DNA from: Rhodanobacter thiooxydans
GTDB lineage: Bacteria; Pseudomonadota; Gammaproteobacteria; Xanthomonadales; Rhodanobacteraceae
Assembly (NCBI RefSeq): GCF_021545845.1
Contig: NZ_CP088923.1
Coordinates: 434,001 to 498,000, forward strand
Length of the DNA stretch: 64,000 nt
Direction of reading: 5' to 3'
In this document: in pieces, positions 57,115 to 64,000 of the stretch
Layout: each line of letters begins with the position of its first letter
How positions within the stretch are numbered: position 1 is the stretch's first letter
Made by a program: the position numbers and the translations under genes
The notes under the pieces: model-generated
What the model was told of the DNA's origin: nothing
Databases searched by the model: none
The model's input: the letters and a program-made list of their open reading frames with translations, nothing else

Positions 57115-57601
57115 CGACGAACCTGCGAAATGGCGGATGGATGATGGCCATCCTATCCACAATTACGACAAGCAGTGTCGCATTTGGCGGCGGCGATCTA
57201 GGCTGAGCTGGCGACATTCGATGCCGCATTGGGGCGGTGAAATGGGCTTTCGACCATGAGGAAGCGCCGTGAGCCCGGAACTGGAACAGGCTGCAGATTG
57301 CCAGCGTGTTGACCCATCAGTGCCAGGACAGATGACCAAGCCCGCCGGACAACTTGACCTACATCACCAGCCTGTTGACCATCCGATTGAAGGTCATTTG
57401 TCGACCCAGAGCAGAGATGGTTACTTTGCCAACGAGATTGGGCGGCGCCGACCAGATTGGTGGGCCGACTCGTGGCGGTTAGACGGCTTCACCGTGGGTG
57501 ATGGGTCCCAGCTGGGTGATGGGCACAACCGTTTCTCGATCTCACCCCGTGAGTCGGACGAGCGCGACAATGCAGGCACAACGTCTCTGAGGTAAGGGTC
57601 C
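57115..57601. other. Gene-poor stretch with possible remnants
   Basis: These 487 bases separate two divergent units. A 108-codon open frame (57,269-57,595) has low-complexity, non-protein-like composition and is not called. Short words shared with the gap at 41.6-41.8 kb (gttgaccatccga; gaccaagcccg inverted there) hint at a decayed mobile element. Confidence 0.4.
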
Positions 57602-58309
57602 ATGTGCGAATCCATCCCGCTGCTGTTGATTCCGTACGAAAAGCCGCGGCCGCAGGTTTACGTGCTTGGGCGGAGTGAGGACGTGGCGGCCCTTGGCGAC
57701 CTTGACAACTTGGACCCGGCTCTAGACTGCCGAGCCTGGCCGCTCGATCACAGACTCCCAGACGACGCGTGGAATGTTGTGGTCCTTTGGAACCCGTCGC
57801 TAGCGCCTTTGCTGGCTTTACCAAAGTACTCGCCGATATTGCTATGTCGGGAGCTCGAAGGCGTTCCGCGGGAGATCACGGGTGTCCCGACGGTTCGAGT
57901 CATCTTTCTCGGGAGCAGCCGGGAAGCATTGCTTCAGCTCCTCATGTGCACGGTTCTGTCCACGAGCTACCAGGGCCCGATTGGAGTTGACGAAGCAGAT
58001 GTGAGGATCATGCTTGAACCGGGCGGAATTGGTCGGCTCTTCGCACACCAAGCCCCGACTCTGGCCCGAGCCTCGAAAGGCCTCCGCCGTAAAACGCGTC
58101 GTACTCTGGTCGCCATGGGGCCGACCGCTGCCTTCTCGCTCACCATCTGCGCACCGGTTCGACCTGGCTCCATGCGCGGATTCGACAATGCAATGAAGAC
58201 GGTGTTTAAACCTGCGGATTTCGGAGAGTACCTTGTGGTGGCTTTCCTGGCATCGCCCCAGCAGCACGTCAAAATGTGGCTACTTGCCATAGATCGGGAG
58301 AACCTATGA
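57602..58309 (+). CDS. Hypothetical protein, possible FtsZ C-terminal-domain-like
   Basis: A 235-residue protein not recognised with certainty. Residues about 122-230 follow the order of the FtsZ C-terminal domain. GPIGVDEADVRIML (125-138) resembles FtsZ's GLINVDFADVR. An Ala/Arg helix, a strand (AAFSLTICAPV) and a helix-strand end (GEYLVVAFLASPQQHVKMWLLA) follow. No GTP-binding tubulin signature (GGGTGxG) is present in the N-terminal half, so it could not be a normal FtsZ. The resemblance was made by eye and may be chance. Its stop overlaps the next start by ATGA. Confidence 0.6.
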   Translation: MCESIPLLLIPYEKPRPQVYVLGRSEDVAALGDLDNLDPALDCRAWPLDHRLPDDAWNVVVLWNPSLAPLLALPKYSPILLCRELEGVPREITGVPTVRVIFLGSSREALLQLLMCTVLSTSYQGPIGVDEADVRIMLEPGGIGRLFAHQAPTLARASKGLRRKTRRTLVAMGPTAAFSLTICAPVRPGSMRGFDNAMKTVFKPADFGEYLVVAFLASPQQHVKMWLLAIDRENL

Positions 58310-58854
58310 TTCTGAAAGCTGCCCCGCATCTCTGCCCGGGAAAACTGCACACCGCTTTTGTCTTCAGTGTGCCTGGTCGTCACGAAGAGAAGGGTTCACA
58401 ACCCGTCGCTGGTGCAACAGGAACGAACCTGAATAACGCTCTCGCCATCTTGCACGTAAGACGGCCTGACCTATTTGAATCGAGCGAAAAGTACGACTAC
58501 CGCATAACGAATGCCTACCACAAGCCGATCTGGCCGAAGCAAAACAATGGACGATCAGAAGCTACCGCGGATGAAATTAAGGGCCCGAGTAATAGGGACC
58601 GCGTAGTCCGTGAATTGGAGGACTGCACCCTGATCGTCTGGTGTGGCAAGAAAGCCCAGCATGTGGAGCGCCTGGTAGCCAATCGACTGGCTCGCAAGAT
58701 TCACATCGAGGTTCCGCATCTCAGCCCGAGGGCGCTCTGGTCTCTCAAAGTGCCTCCTGGCAGCCCGAGTCTTGAGGGCGCGACTGTGTATGAGGCCCGC
58801 ATCGAGCTCTGGGTCGCACGGGTATTGGAGCAATGCGATCGTCCGGTCCGATGA
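58306..58854 (+). CDS. Uracil-DNA glycosylase-superfamily-like protein
   Basis: A 182-residue protein that follows the pattern of family 4/5 uracil-DNA glycosylases: SVPGRHEEKGSQPVAGATGTNL (from 21) compares with the PG-x-ED-GxPFVGxAG motif I, then TNAYHKP (68-74), a hydrophobic strand LIVWCGKKAQ (109-118) and HLSPRALW (138-145), similar to the C-terminal HPS motif. Residues that do catalysis in true UDGs are not all conserved, so substrate and activity are uncertain. It is translationally coupled to the upstream gene, so the pair likely acts together. Confidence 0.65.
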   Translation: MILKAAPHLCPGKLHTAFVFSVPGRHEEKGSQPVAGATGTNLNNALAILHVRRPDLFESSEKYDYRITNAYHKPIWPKQNNGRSEATADEIKGPSNRDRVVRELEDCTLIVWCGKKAQHVERLVANRLARKIHIEVPHLSPRALWSLKVPPGSPSLEGATVYEARIELWVARVLEQCDRPVR

Positions 58855-58894
58855 ACTCTGGCGTGTATGGCGCGATCGAGAATGGGGCCAACGT

Positions 58895-59182
58895 ATGACC
58901 GATAAAGTCGAGAAGCAGGCTCTGCTGTCAAGGATCGACAAGTTCGTCACCCGATCCGAGTTCATTGCTGAGCAGATGAAGGCCGAACGCCCATGCAGCT
59001 CTTCTGCCGAGTTGGCCAATGACATGTTGCTCGCCTCGCATTTGGTCAGGCAGTTCGTCGCACGCTTGACTAGGTACGATGGCGGAAGCGGTCAATGCAG
59101 TGGCGACGTTGAGCAGCCTGGCCGCCGGCCGTATTCAATTTCGCGGGCGATGCTGATCAGTTGCCTTGGCGATGGTTGGTAG
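58895..59182 (+). CDS. Small hypothetical protein
   Basis: A 95-residue protein. The first 55 residues look like real amphipathic helices (DKVEKQALLSRIDKFVTRSEF, MLLASHLVRQFVARLTRY). The tail is less protein-like. ATG at 58,895 lies 40 bases after the UDG-like gene on the same strand. No family is recognised. It may be the third gene of that operon. Confidence 0.45.
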   Translation: MTDKVEKQALLSRIDKFVTRSEFIAEQMKAERPCSSSAELANDMLLASHLVRQFVARLTRYDGGSGQCSGDVEQPGRRPYSISRAMLISCLGDGW

Positions 59183-59239
59183 GTGGTTGGCGTTTTGCAC
59201 CATCATCGTTATAGGCCTGCCGTTCAAACATACGAAGCC

Positions 59240-59554
59240 ATGTCAAAACACAACGAACTGATCGCATGGTTGCTTGCCCGCGACGAACATTTGCGCCCTC
59301 CTTACGTACTCATCACCGAATTCACCCCGCTGCGCTCCCCTGACGAATGGCTCTACGGCCTGCCGCTGCGAGCCTGGGAGTACGGCGAACGAGTCGCGTC
59401 GCGTAGTCATGGCGAGTGTGGTTTCAGTCGGATCAACGAAAGCGACGGCTACAAGGCTTTCTATCAGTGGGCTCCCTTGGTCGGTGCGGGGTACCTGCTT
59501 GAATGGGATCCACAGCAAAACGTCTTCAAGGTCGAACTGCAGTGGGTCTCATGA
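59240..59554 (+). CDS. Small hypothetical protein
   Basis: A 104-residue soluble protein with aromatic-rich sequence (PDEWLYGLPLRAWEYGERV, YKAFYQWAPLVGAGYLLEW). The start at 59,240 gives MSKHNELIAWLLARDEHL. No family is recognised. It follows the preceding small gene by 57 bases on the same strand. Confidence 0.55.
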   Translation: MSKHNELIAWLLARDEHLRPPYVLITEFTPLRSPDEWLYGLPLRAWEYGERVASRSHGECGFSRINESDGYKAFYQWAPLVGAGYLLEWDPQQNVFKVELQWVS

Positions 59555-59703
59555 CTGACCGATCCGCGCGTAAAATTCAGCCGAAACGATTTGTCGCAGG
59601 CCATGGATAAGCTGGCCTCAACTCAGTTTGGGCGTATCCCGTCTTACAAGGTGATAAAGCGCCCCGTCATCGCGCCGGTCATAACCCATAGAGAAATTCG
59701 GCC

Positions 59704-59841
59704 ATGACTGAATTTTTTTCGATCTTGTACGGACCGCCTGAGGCAAATCGTCCCCCAACCCATGCGGTGGTGTCTGAAAAGGGGGAGGCAGCGATGTCGG
59801 TGTCGATTGAAAAAAATTTCAGGCACATATCACCCACATGA
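59704..59841 (+). CDS. Possible small protein (45 aa)
   Basis: An ATG-started 45-codon frame with mixed composition (TEFFSILYGPPEANRPPTH...). There is no strong ribosome binding site and no recognised family. It is listed because it fills part of an otherwise empty region. Confidence 0.2.
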   Translation: MTEFFSILYGPPEANRPPTHAVVSEKGEAAMSVSIEKNFRHISPT

Positions 59842-59907
59842 GGCAGGGAAAGCTCTGTCTCGCGTGAGGGCGTATCCGCCCTGAGGCGCCCGTCGAAGGG
59901 AAAAAGC

Positions 59908-60012
59908 ATGATCCCGCAGAAGACTGACACGCTGACCTGCGTGCTCGTCGTTGTTGCTTCGCTGTTGCTGGGCTTTGCCCGCTGCAGCGGCTGCAGCTCG
60001 AAAGCGCCCTGA
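59908..60012 (+). CDS. Possible small membrane peptide (34 aa)
   Basis: A 34-codon frame starting MIPQKTDTLTC with one hydrophobic helix (VLVVVASLLLGFA) and a cysteine-rich tail (RCSGCSS). GAAGGGAAA lies at Shine-Dalgarno distance upstream. The frame ends 12 bases before the strong hairpin of the DUF932 gene, so it may be a leader or a toxin-like peptide. It is too short for the usual gene callers. Confidence 0.4.
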   Translation: MIPQKTDTLTCVLVVVASLLLGFARCSGCSSKAP

Positions 60013-60024
60013 TCCAACCACCAC

Positions 60025-60080
60025 GCGGCATAAACGCCAAAGGCCTGGGAATCCCCCCGGGCCTTCGGCGTTTATGCCGC
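60025..60080 (+). repeat. Strong hairpin directly upstream of the DUF932 gene
   Basis: The outer arms gcggcataaacgcc and ggcgtttatgccgc are a perfect 14-base inverted repeat. Further inward pairing (aaggcc with ggcctt and GC-rich bases) extends the stem. It ends 19 bases before the ATG, with gaggag between. It has the same layout as the hairpin before radC. Confidence 0.8.
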
Positions 60081-60099
60081 CTCACAAGAGGAGAAACAC

Positions 60100-61056
60100 A
60101 TGCACTTGGTCGAAACGATGGCCTATGCCGGCGAGAAGCCGTGGCATGGCCTGGGTAACAAGCTAGCCCCGCAGCAGCCCATTGAGGTCTGGAGGAAGAA
60201 CGCGGGGATGGACTGGCGGATCGAGCAGTCCGAAGTCCGTTACATCTCTGGCAACAACAATGTCGGGGTCATCAACGCCTTTCCGGAACAAAAGGTGCTC
60301 TACCGCTCCGATACCAAGGCTCCGTTGGCGGTTGTGTCCAAGCGCTTTCACGTAGTGCAGCCCGCGGAGATCCTGGAGTTCTATCGCGACCTGACCGCCT
60401 GCAACGGCTTCGAACTGGAAACAGCAGGTGTTTTGCGCGAGGGCCGAAAGTTCTGGGCGCTGGCAAAGACCGGCCAGAGCAGCATGCTCAAGGGTCGCGA
60501 CAGGGTGGATGGCTATCTGCTGCTGGCCACTGCATGCGACGGCACGCTGGCGACCACGGCACAGTTCACCTCCGTGCGGGTGGTCTGCAACAACACCCTG
60601 CAGATCGCGTTGGGGAATGCCAGCAGTGCGATCAAGGTGCCGCACCGCAGCCAGTTCGATGCGGAGGCGGTCAAGCGCCAGTTGGGGATCACCGTGTCCT
60701 CCTGGGATGGCTTCGTGGCCCGAATGAAGGCGTTGGTCGACCGTCCGGTCGATCCCGACTCGGTCGAAGGGCTGCTGCGCCGTGTACTGACCTACGCAGC
60801 ACCGGACGGCAAGTCACCGGTGGTCAACGAACAGGCCTTGGCCACGGTGTGCTCGCTGTACGAGGGCGGCGGCCGCGGCGCTCTGTTGGCCTCCAGCGGC
60901 GGAAGTGCGTGGGGGCTCCTCAACAGCGTGACCGAGTTCGTCGACCACCACCGCCGGGCGCGCAGCGATGATCATCGTCGTGATGCGGCCTGGTTCGGTC
61001 AGGGCGCGCAGATCAAGGAGCGTGCCTGGGACGAAGTGATGAAGCTCGTCGTCTGA
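60100..61056 (+). CDS. DUF932 (phage/plasmid-like, TIGR03299) protein
   Basis: A 318-residue protein of the DUF932 family, common in plasmids, integrative elements and phages. Its role is unknown, though it is often next to recombination genes. Typical blocks are PWHGLGNKL near the start, SKRFHVVQPAEILEFYRDL, RVVCNNTLQIAL and the end GQGAQIKERAWDEVMKL. ATG at 60,100 follows a GAGGAG site. It is flanked by a leader hairpin and its own terminator, so it is monocistronic. In many elements it sits near YqaJ and RadC, as here. Confidence 0.93.
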   Translation: MHLVETMAYAGEKPWHGLGNKLAPQQPIEVWRKNAGMDWRIEQSEVRYISGNNNVGVINAFPEQKVLYRSDTKAPLAVVSKRFHVVQPAEILEFYRDLTACNGFELETAGVLREGRKFWALAKTGQSSMLKGRDRVDGYLLLATACDGTLATTAQFTSVRVVCNNTLQIALGNASSAIKVPHRSQFDAEAVKRQLGITVSSWDGFVARMKALVDRPVDPDSVEGLLRRVLTYAAPDGKSPVVNEQALATVCSLYEGGGRGALLASSGGSAWGLLNSVTEFVDHHRRARSDDHRRDAAWFGQGAQIKERAWDEVMKLVV

Positions 61057-61082
61057 TATCCATTCGATGCAGACGTCAAAAC

Positions 61083-61107
61083 GCCCGGTCTACTGGCCGG
61101 GCTTTTC
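61083..61107 (+). terminator. Terminator of the DUF932 gene
   Basis: The hairpin GCCCGG (61,083-61,088) with CCGGGC (61,097-61,102) is followed by ttttcttt. It is preceded by a 23-base word, gatgcagacgtcaaaacgcccgg-like, that recurs before yqaJ. Confidence 0.75.
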
Positions 61108-61283
61108 TTTGGGAGTCGCGACAAACAAACCCGCGGTCTTGACCTTGGTGGAAACGCGTTCGTTCTGACGCAAGGAATGGTTTCAAGTACGTACGCCAAG
61201 GCATCGGTGAGGCGTTTCGGCTTGCTGAATCGAGCAGGAGGGGGTAGCGCCCTCTCCTGCCACAACGCGGACCTGCTACCTCA

Positions 61284-61613
61284 TTATTTTGCTTTCTTTG
61301 CGACCAGCTCTCGGGCTTGGCTGAGCAGCTTTGATCGTTCACCTTTTGAGAGCTGGGCGAAGGCCAAGAGCATCTCGGCTTGATCGTCTTCTTCAGCGAA
61401 AAGGTAGGCCAAGGGAATATCCAGCGCGCGAGCCAGCGTTGCCGCCGTATCCATATCCGCCCGATTCACACTCTGCTCGTAACGGTTGATGCGAACGCTG
61501 CCATTGGCTTTGTCGTCGGACACGAGGCCTCCCAAAGCGCGCTGCGACAGGCCCCGCAAAGTGCGGGCGGCCTTCAGGCGCTTGGCAAAGATGGCGGCGA
61601 CGGACGAAGACAA
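61284..61613 (-). CDS. XRE-family helix-turn-helix regulator
   Basis: A 109-residue repressor-type protein. Residues about 10-75 are an XRE helix-turn-helix (FAKRLKAARTLRGLSQRALG, RINRYEQSVNRADMDTAATL), ending with IPLAYLFAEEDD. A helical dimerisation tail follows. It is the only regulator seen in the island backbone, divergent from the membrane protein gene. It probably controls its own promoter and perhaps neighbouring backbone genes. Confidence 0.88.
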   Translation of the reverse strand: MSSSVAAIFAKRLKAARTLRGLSQRALGGLVSDDKANGSVRINRYEQSVNRADMDTAATLARALDIPLAYLFAEEDDQAEMLLAFAQLSKGERSKLLSQARELVAKKAK

Positions 61614-61674
61614 GCGTGGGCATCGGCAGCTGGATCCCTATCAGCATTGCCTATGTACGTCGCGCGCAATAGTC

Positions 61675-61691
61675 TATACCGTAAAAGTATA
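61675..61691. promoter_or_regulatory. Possible operator of the XRE gene
   Basis: An inverted repeat, tatac-N7-gtata, lies 62 bases upstream of the XRE start within an AT-rich patch (tataccgtaaaagtatata). Size and position fit an autoregulatory operator. This is not tested. Confidence 0.35.
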
Positions 61692-61858
61692 TATCTGTGC
61701 ACGGGCCGTTACTTCAGATGGCTTACCCACATGGCCACAGGGGGCCATCGAACGACCAATGCGAGGCCTGGCATTCACCCCATCTTCTGCCTTCTTTCCG
61801 GGCCACCTTGCTCGGGAGGTCAGCGCGCCTATTTCACCACCCCAAAGGACTGCATGGC

Positions 61859-62341
61859 ATGAAAGCACTGAATCATCCCTTTGAACTTACATCGGAGCAA
61901 AAGAAACAGCGTGCTAGATACGACTTCGCGGTCGTCGGTTTGCTCTTCATCTTCTTGTTAATCGTGTCGGCCACAGACATTGAGGCTGTTATGCCCGTCG
62001 TCGAGGCTGCGCTTGGTATCGCTGTCGGCTTCACCCTACGTCGCGGAACACAACGCGGCTGGATGCACTACGCGGAGAAGTACCAGCCTGGTGCAACCTA
62101 CACCTTTACAAAGACCCTGAAGCTCGGCGTGCTGTGGCGCGCGCTGGCGGCTTGGTTCGGAGGGTGTGTTGTCCTGGAGCTACTTACGTCCATGGCAAGT
62201 GGAAGCCTCGCCCTCGGATTCGAGTTCTTTGTCGGTGCATACATCACTATCAACGCAGCACATGCGATTGCCCTTCGTTTTGGCTGGAAGTCCGCGGACA
62301 GTATGTTGACCAATGTCACTCCAGCTACGGCGTCCGTCTGA
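61859..62341 (+). CDS. Hypothetical membrane protein
   Basis: A 160-residue protein with a charged N-terminus and about four hydrophobic segments (VVGLLFIFLLIVSA, a following Ala/Val-rich helix, LWRALAAWFGGCVVLELL and a last helix near 125-145). No family is recognised. The ATG at 61,859 is preferred because the upstream in-frame extension is not protein-like. It lies downstream of the XRE divergent region in the island backbone. Confidence 0.65.
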   Translation: MKALNHPFELTSEQKKQRARYDFAVVGLLFIFLLIVSATDIEAVMPVVEAALGIAVGFTLRRGTQRGWMHYAEKYQPGATYTFTKTLKLGVLWRALAAWFGGCVVLELLTSMASGSLALGFEFFVGAYITINAAHAIALRFGWKSADSMLTNVTPATASV

Positions 62342-62375
62342 GGGGCAACCCCCGCGATATCGCATTACATGCCAG

Positions 62376-62405
62376 GAGCGCAGGCCTGTCGGGGCCTGCG
62401 CTCTT
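62376..62405 (+). repeat. Hairpin upstream of the MORN lipoprotein gene
   Basis: The arms gagcgcaggcc and ggcctgcgctc flank a short loop and are followed by ttttgc. It sits 25 bases before the next ATG with aggag between. It may both end the upstream gene and lead the downstream one. Confidence 0.75.
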
Positions 62406-62429
62406 TTGCATTCAACAGGAGTTGAATCC

Positions 62430-63614
62430 ATGAAAAAGTACAAAGAAATCCTTCTGGCCATGCTCGCGACTTCCGTGTTGTTGGTCCTTGCCGGCTGCAG
62501 TAAGCCGATCTTGGACTACCGCAATGCCAACCTGTCCGATGGTCTGATCTATGCCGAAAATGCCAATGAACCCTTCACTGGCACGGTGACGCACGTCCCC
62601 GATAATTTCTTGTTGGGCGATTCCGCGGGCTACACGAAGTTCATGCAAGAAAGCGGCGACCAACGCTATGCCCTCGCCCAGTTCATGAAAATTGCCTTGG
62701 GTAATGACTCGCCGGTGTTCTTGTGCACCGTCTCTGTACGCAAGGGTTACGCCGATGGAAAGGCAACCTGCCAACTGCCGAGAACCAATACCAAGATCAT
62801 GGAGGCAAGCTTCGACGGCGGACGACTTTCTGGAAAATTCGTCTACTACAACCCGGACAAGCCCAACCAAACGCTGATTGAAGGAGGTTTTGACGAAAAC
62901 CAACCGGATGGCACCGAGAAGATTTACAGCTCATCCACCGGCGAGCTGGTCAAGAAAGTAGGCTGGTCCAAGGGCACGTACGATGGCGCCTATGCCCGCT
63001 ACAACGAAACTTCCGGAAAGATCATCCAGGAAGGAACGTACGACGAAGGCAAGCTAGATGGACTCTGGAAGGGTTATACCGCTGATGGCAAGCAGCTAAT
63101 TTTTCGAGAGCGTTTAAAGAAGAATCAGCTCGACGGTGTAGCTGAAAAATTCGACTCGGAAACGGGAAAGCGCACATCGCTCGTCGACAAGTGGGTCGAT
63201 GGCAAGATCAACGGGGAGCAGAAGACCTGGGACAAGAACGGTATCTTGCTCACGGATGAGGTCTACGACGATGGCCAGAAAGTGGCTGACAAGAATACCA
63301 AGGAAGCATCGTCCGCCGACAGCGAATCGCTCCGTGGCCGTTTGGATCAGGCACTTGCCGGGCCGGCATCCACATCCACATCCACCCCGTCGACCCCCGC
63401 AGCCACTTCAGCAAACCGGCCCACCACCGATAGCACTGCTGCGAACGCTTCACCTGTACCTCCTGTCACTGTGGATGCCTGCGTGCAAGGGTGGACCGAA
63501 GCCCAGCATAAGGAAGCTGCCAAGGCGGGCGTCGACGATGCCGTCAGCGTGGATCAGATCAGCGAATGGGAAGCATGGTGCAAGGACGGCAAGCAGGCCC
63601 CGCCCGGTGGTTGA
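62430..63614 (+). CDS. MORN-type repeat lipoprotein
   Basis: A 394-residue predicted lipoprotein. The signal peptide ends in the lipobox LAGC with Cys23 as lipidation site. Residues about 125-300 contain YwqK-like MORN repeats (KGTYDGAYARYNETSG, EGKLDGLWKGYTADGK, KKNQLDGVAEKFD). A Ser/Thr/Pro-rich linker (about 320-360) and a small C-terminal domain with paired cysteines (DACVQGW, EAWCKDG) follow. It would be anchored in the envelope. The function is unknown. The start is supported by AGGAG and by the signal peptide. It is flanked by hairpins on both sides. Confidence 0.85.
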   Translation: MKKYKEILLAMLATSVLLVLAGCSKPILDYRNANLSDGLIYAENANEPFTGTVTHVPDNFLLGDSAGYTKFMQESGDQRYALAQFMKIALGNDSPVFLCTVSVRKGYADGKATCQLPRTNTKIMEASFDGGRLSGKFVYYNPDKPNQTLIEGGFDENQPDGTEKIYSSSTGELVKKVGWSKGTYDGAYARYNETSGKIIQEGTYDEGKLDGLWKGYTADGKQLIFRERLKKNQLDGVAEKFDSETGKRTSLVDKWVDGKINGEQKTWDKNGILLTDEVYDDGQKVADKNTKEASSADSESLRGRLDQALAGPASTSTSTPSTPAATSANRPTTDSTAANASPVPPVTVDACVQGWTEAQHKEAAKAGVDDAVSVDQISEWEAWCKDGKQAPPGG

Positions 63615-63632
63615 GTGTCGATCACGTTGACC

Positions 63633-63669
63633 CGAGTGCAGGCCGCGGGTCGACCCCGGCCTGCACTCG
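63633..63669 (+). terminator. Hairpin after the MORN lipoprotein gene
   Basis: The arms cgagtgcaggccg and cggcctgcactcg form a 13-base stem about 20 bases after the stop codon. No T-run follows, so it may stabilise the mRNA end or act with Rho. Confidence 0.6.
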
Positions 63670-63791
63670 GGGATGTGGGTGTCCTGGAGTTAGTGTAAAA
63701 GCCCCACACGCTGGACATCCTCACTCGCCCCATCACCCTGCAGCAGCAAGGCCGGGACATCTACTAGCGCGCCAGTTGGTGAGGTCAATCT

Positions 63792-63814
63792 GATGCAAAC
63801 GTCCTAACGCCCGG
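63792..63814 (+). repeat. 23-base repeat shared with the DUF932 downstream region
   Basis: This word (gatgcaaacgtcctaacgcc and three more bases) is identical at 20 of 23 positions to 61,066-61,088. Both copies run into a cccgg...ccgggc hairpin. Confidence 0.6.
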
Positions 63815-63838
63815 CCTTTTGGCCGGGCTTTTTCTTTT
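63809..63838 (+). terminator. Hairpin with T-run just before yqaJ
   Basis: The arms gcccggcc and ggccgggc with loop tttt are followed by tttttctttt. The yqaJ ATG starts 14 bases later, with gggaga between. It fits a terminator or attenuator that regulates the exonuclease gene. Confidence 0.75.
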
Positions 63839-63851
63839 GGGAGATACAAAA

Positions 63852-64000
63852 ATGAAAAAGCAAACGGCCTTGCGGTTGGTCGACACGCGCATGCTCGATC
63901 GGAGCCAATGGTTGGAAGTGCGCCAAGGCGGCATCGGTAGTTCGGATGCGGCGACGGCTGTTGGTCTCAACCCCTACAAGAGTCCTCTGGAGCTGTGGGC
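63852..64000 (+). CDS. YqaJ-type viral recombinase/exonuclease (partial, cut by window end)
   Basis: The first 49 codons read MKKQTALRLVDTRMLDRSQW and then VRQGGIGSSDAATAVGLNPYKSPLELW. The GGIGSSDAATAVGLNPY block is the N-terminal signature of YqaJ/lambda-exonuclease-like nucleases that produce single strands for recombination. Such genes are part of phage and ICE recombination modules, next to RecT-like annealers. The rest of the gene lies outside the window. Confidence 0.85.
   Translation, partial: MKKQTALRLVDTRMLDRSQWLEVRQGGIGSSDAATAVGLNPYKSPLELW

Larger units (their letters stand above)
59555..60099. other. Gene-poor leader region before the DUF932 gene
   Basis: These 545 bases hold no full-size gene. 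They contain two short open frames (59,704-59,841 and 59,908-60,012) and a strong hairpin just before the DUF932 gene. Confidence 0.5.

Noticed and set aside
57269..57595. A 108-codon frame between DUF2779 and the FtsZ-like gene
   Set aside because: Composition is not protein-like and there is no ribosome binding site or recognisable domain.

Overview
The window looks like a chromosome segment from a GC-rich gammaproteobacterium of the order Lysobacterales (Xanthomonadales), probably family Rhodanobacteraceae (Rhodanobacter/Dyella-like). This rests on the rRNA and tRNA sequences, high GC, split glyQ/glyS, an Oar-like TonB-dependent receptor and the nudC-erpA-bactofilin-bfr-bfd-rppH neighbourhood. 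The genus placement is inference.

Bases 1-21,490 are core chromosome. They hold the 3' part of a 23S rRNA and a complete 5S rRNA with terminators, a rhomboid protease, a GATase, a GspE/PilB-type ATPase, glyQS, an XRE regulator divergent from a large TonB-dependent receptor, an LplT/PlsC-type transporter-acyltransferase and an AmpE-like protein. A probably frameshifted hypothetical gene follows, then nudC, erpA, a bactofilin with its membrane partner, bacterioferritin, Bfd (with a good Fur-box candidate) and rppH.

A tRNA-Met(CAT) gene at 21,488-21,564 is followed directly by a P4-type tyrosine integrase. From there to the end of the window the sequence is a genomic island whose far end is not in view. 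Its first cargo (23.2-40.8 kb) is a tight eight-gene DISARM-type antiphage operon: C5 methyltransferase, Vsr endonuclease, DrmD helicase, DrmMI adenine methyltransferase, a GHKL-ATPase/TIR-like protein, DrmA, DrmB and DrmC. Two points stand out. The GHKL-TIR gene sits inside the operon, overlapping drmMI and 8 nt from drmA. A one-base deletion near 39,893 throws the end of drmB out of frame and joins it to drmC in one open frame.

From 41 to 59.6 kb there is more defence-like or unknown cargo: a RadC-type JAB protein, a HEPN-like protein, a double-AAA+ ATPase, a translationally coupled DUF6361-PLD-helicase trio, and a small protein that ends in a nested palindrome. These are followed by a membrane protein/Sel1-AAA/unknown operon, a WYL regulator with a DUF2779 Fe-S-type nuclease on the opposite strand, and an operon pairing a possible FtsZ-C-terminal-like protein with a uracil-DNA-glycosylase-like protein.

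From 60 kb on, island backbone genes return: DUF932, an XRE regulator, a membrane protein, a MORN-type lipoprotein and YqaJ exonuclease (cut by the window edge). Several of these, and radC at 41 kb, have a strong hairpin just upstream of their ribosome binding site. I infer that the 41.8-59.6 kb cargo is inserted into this backbone.
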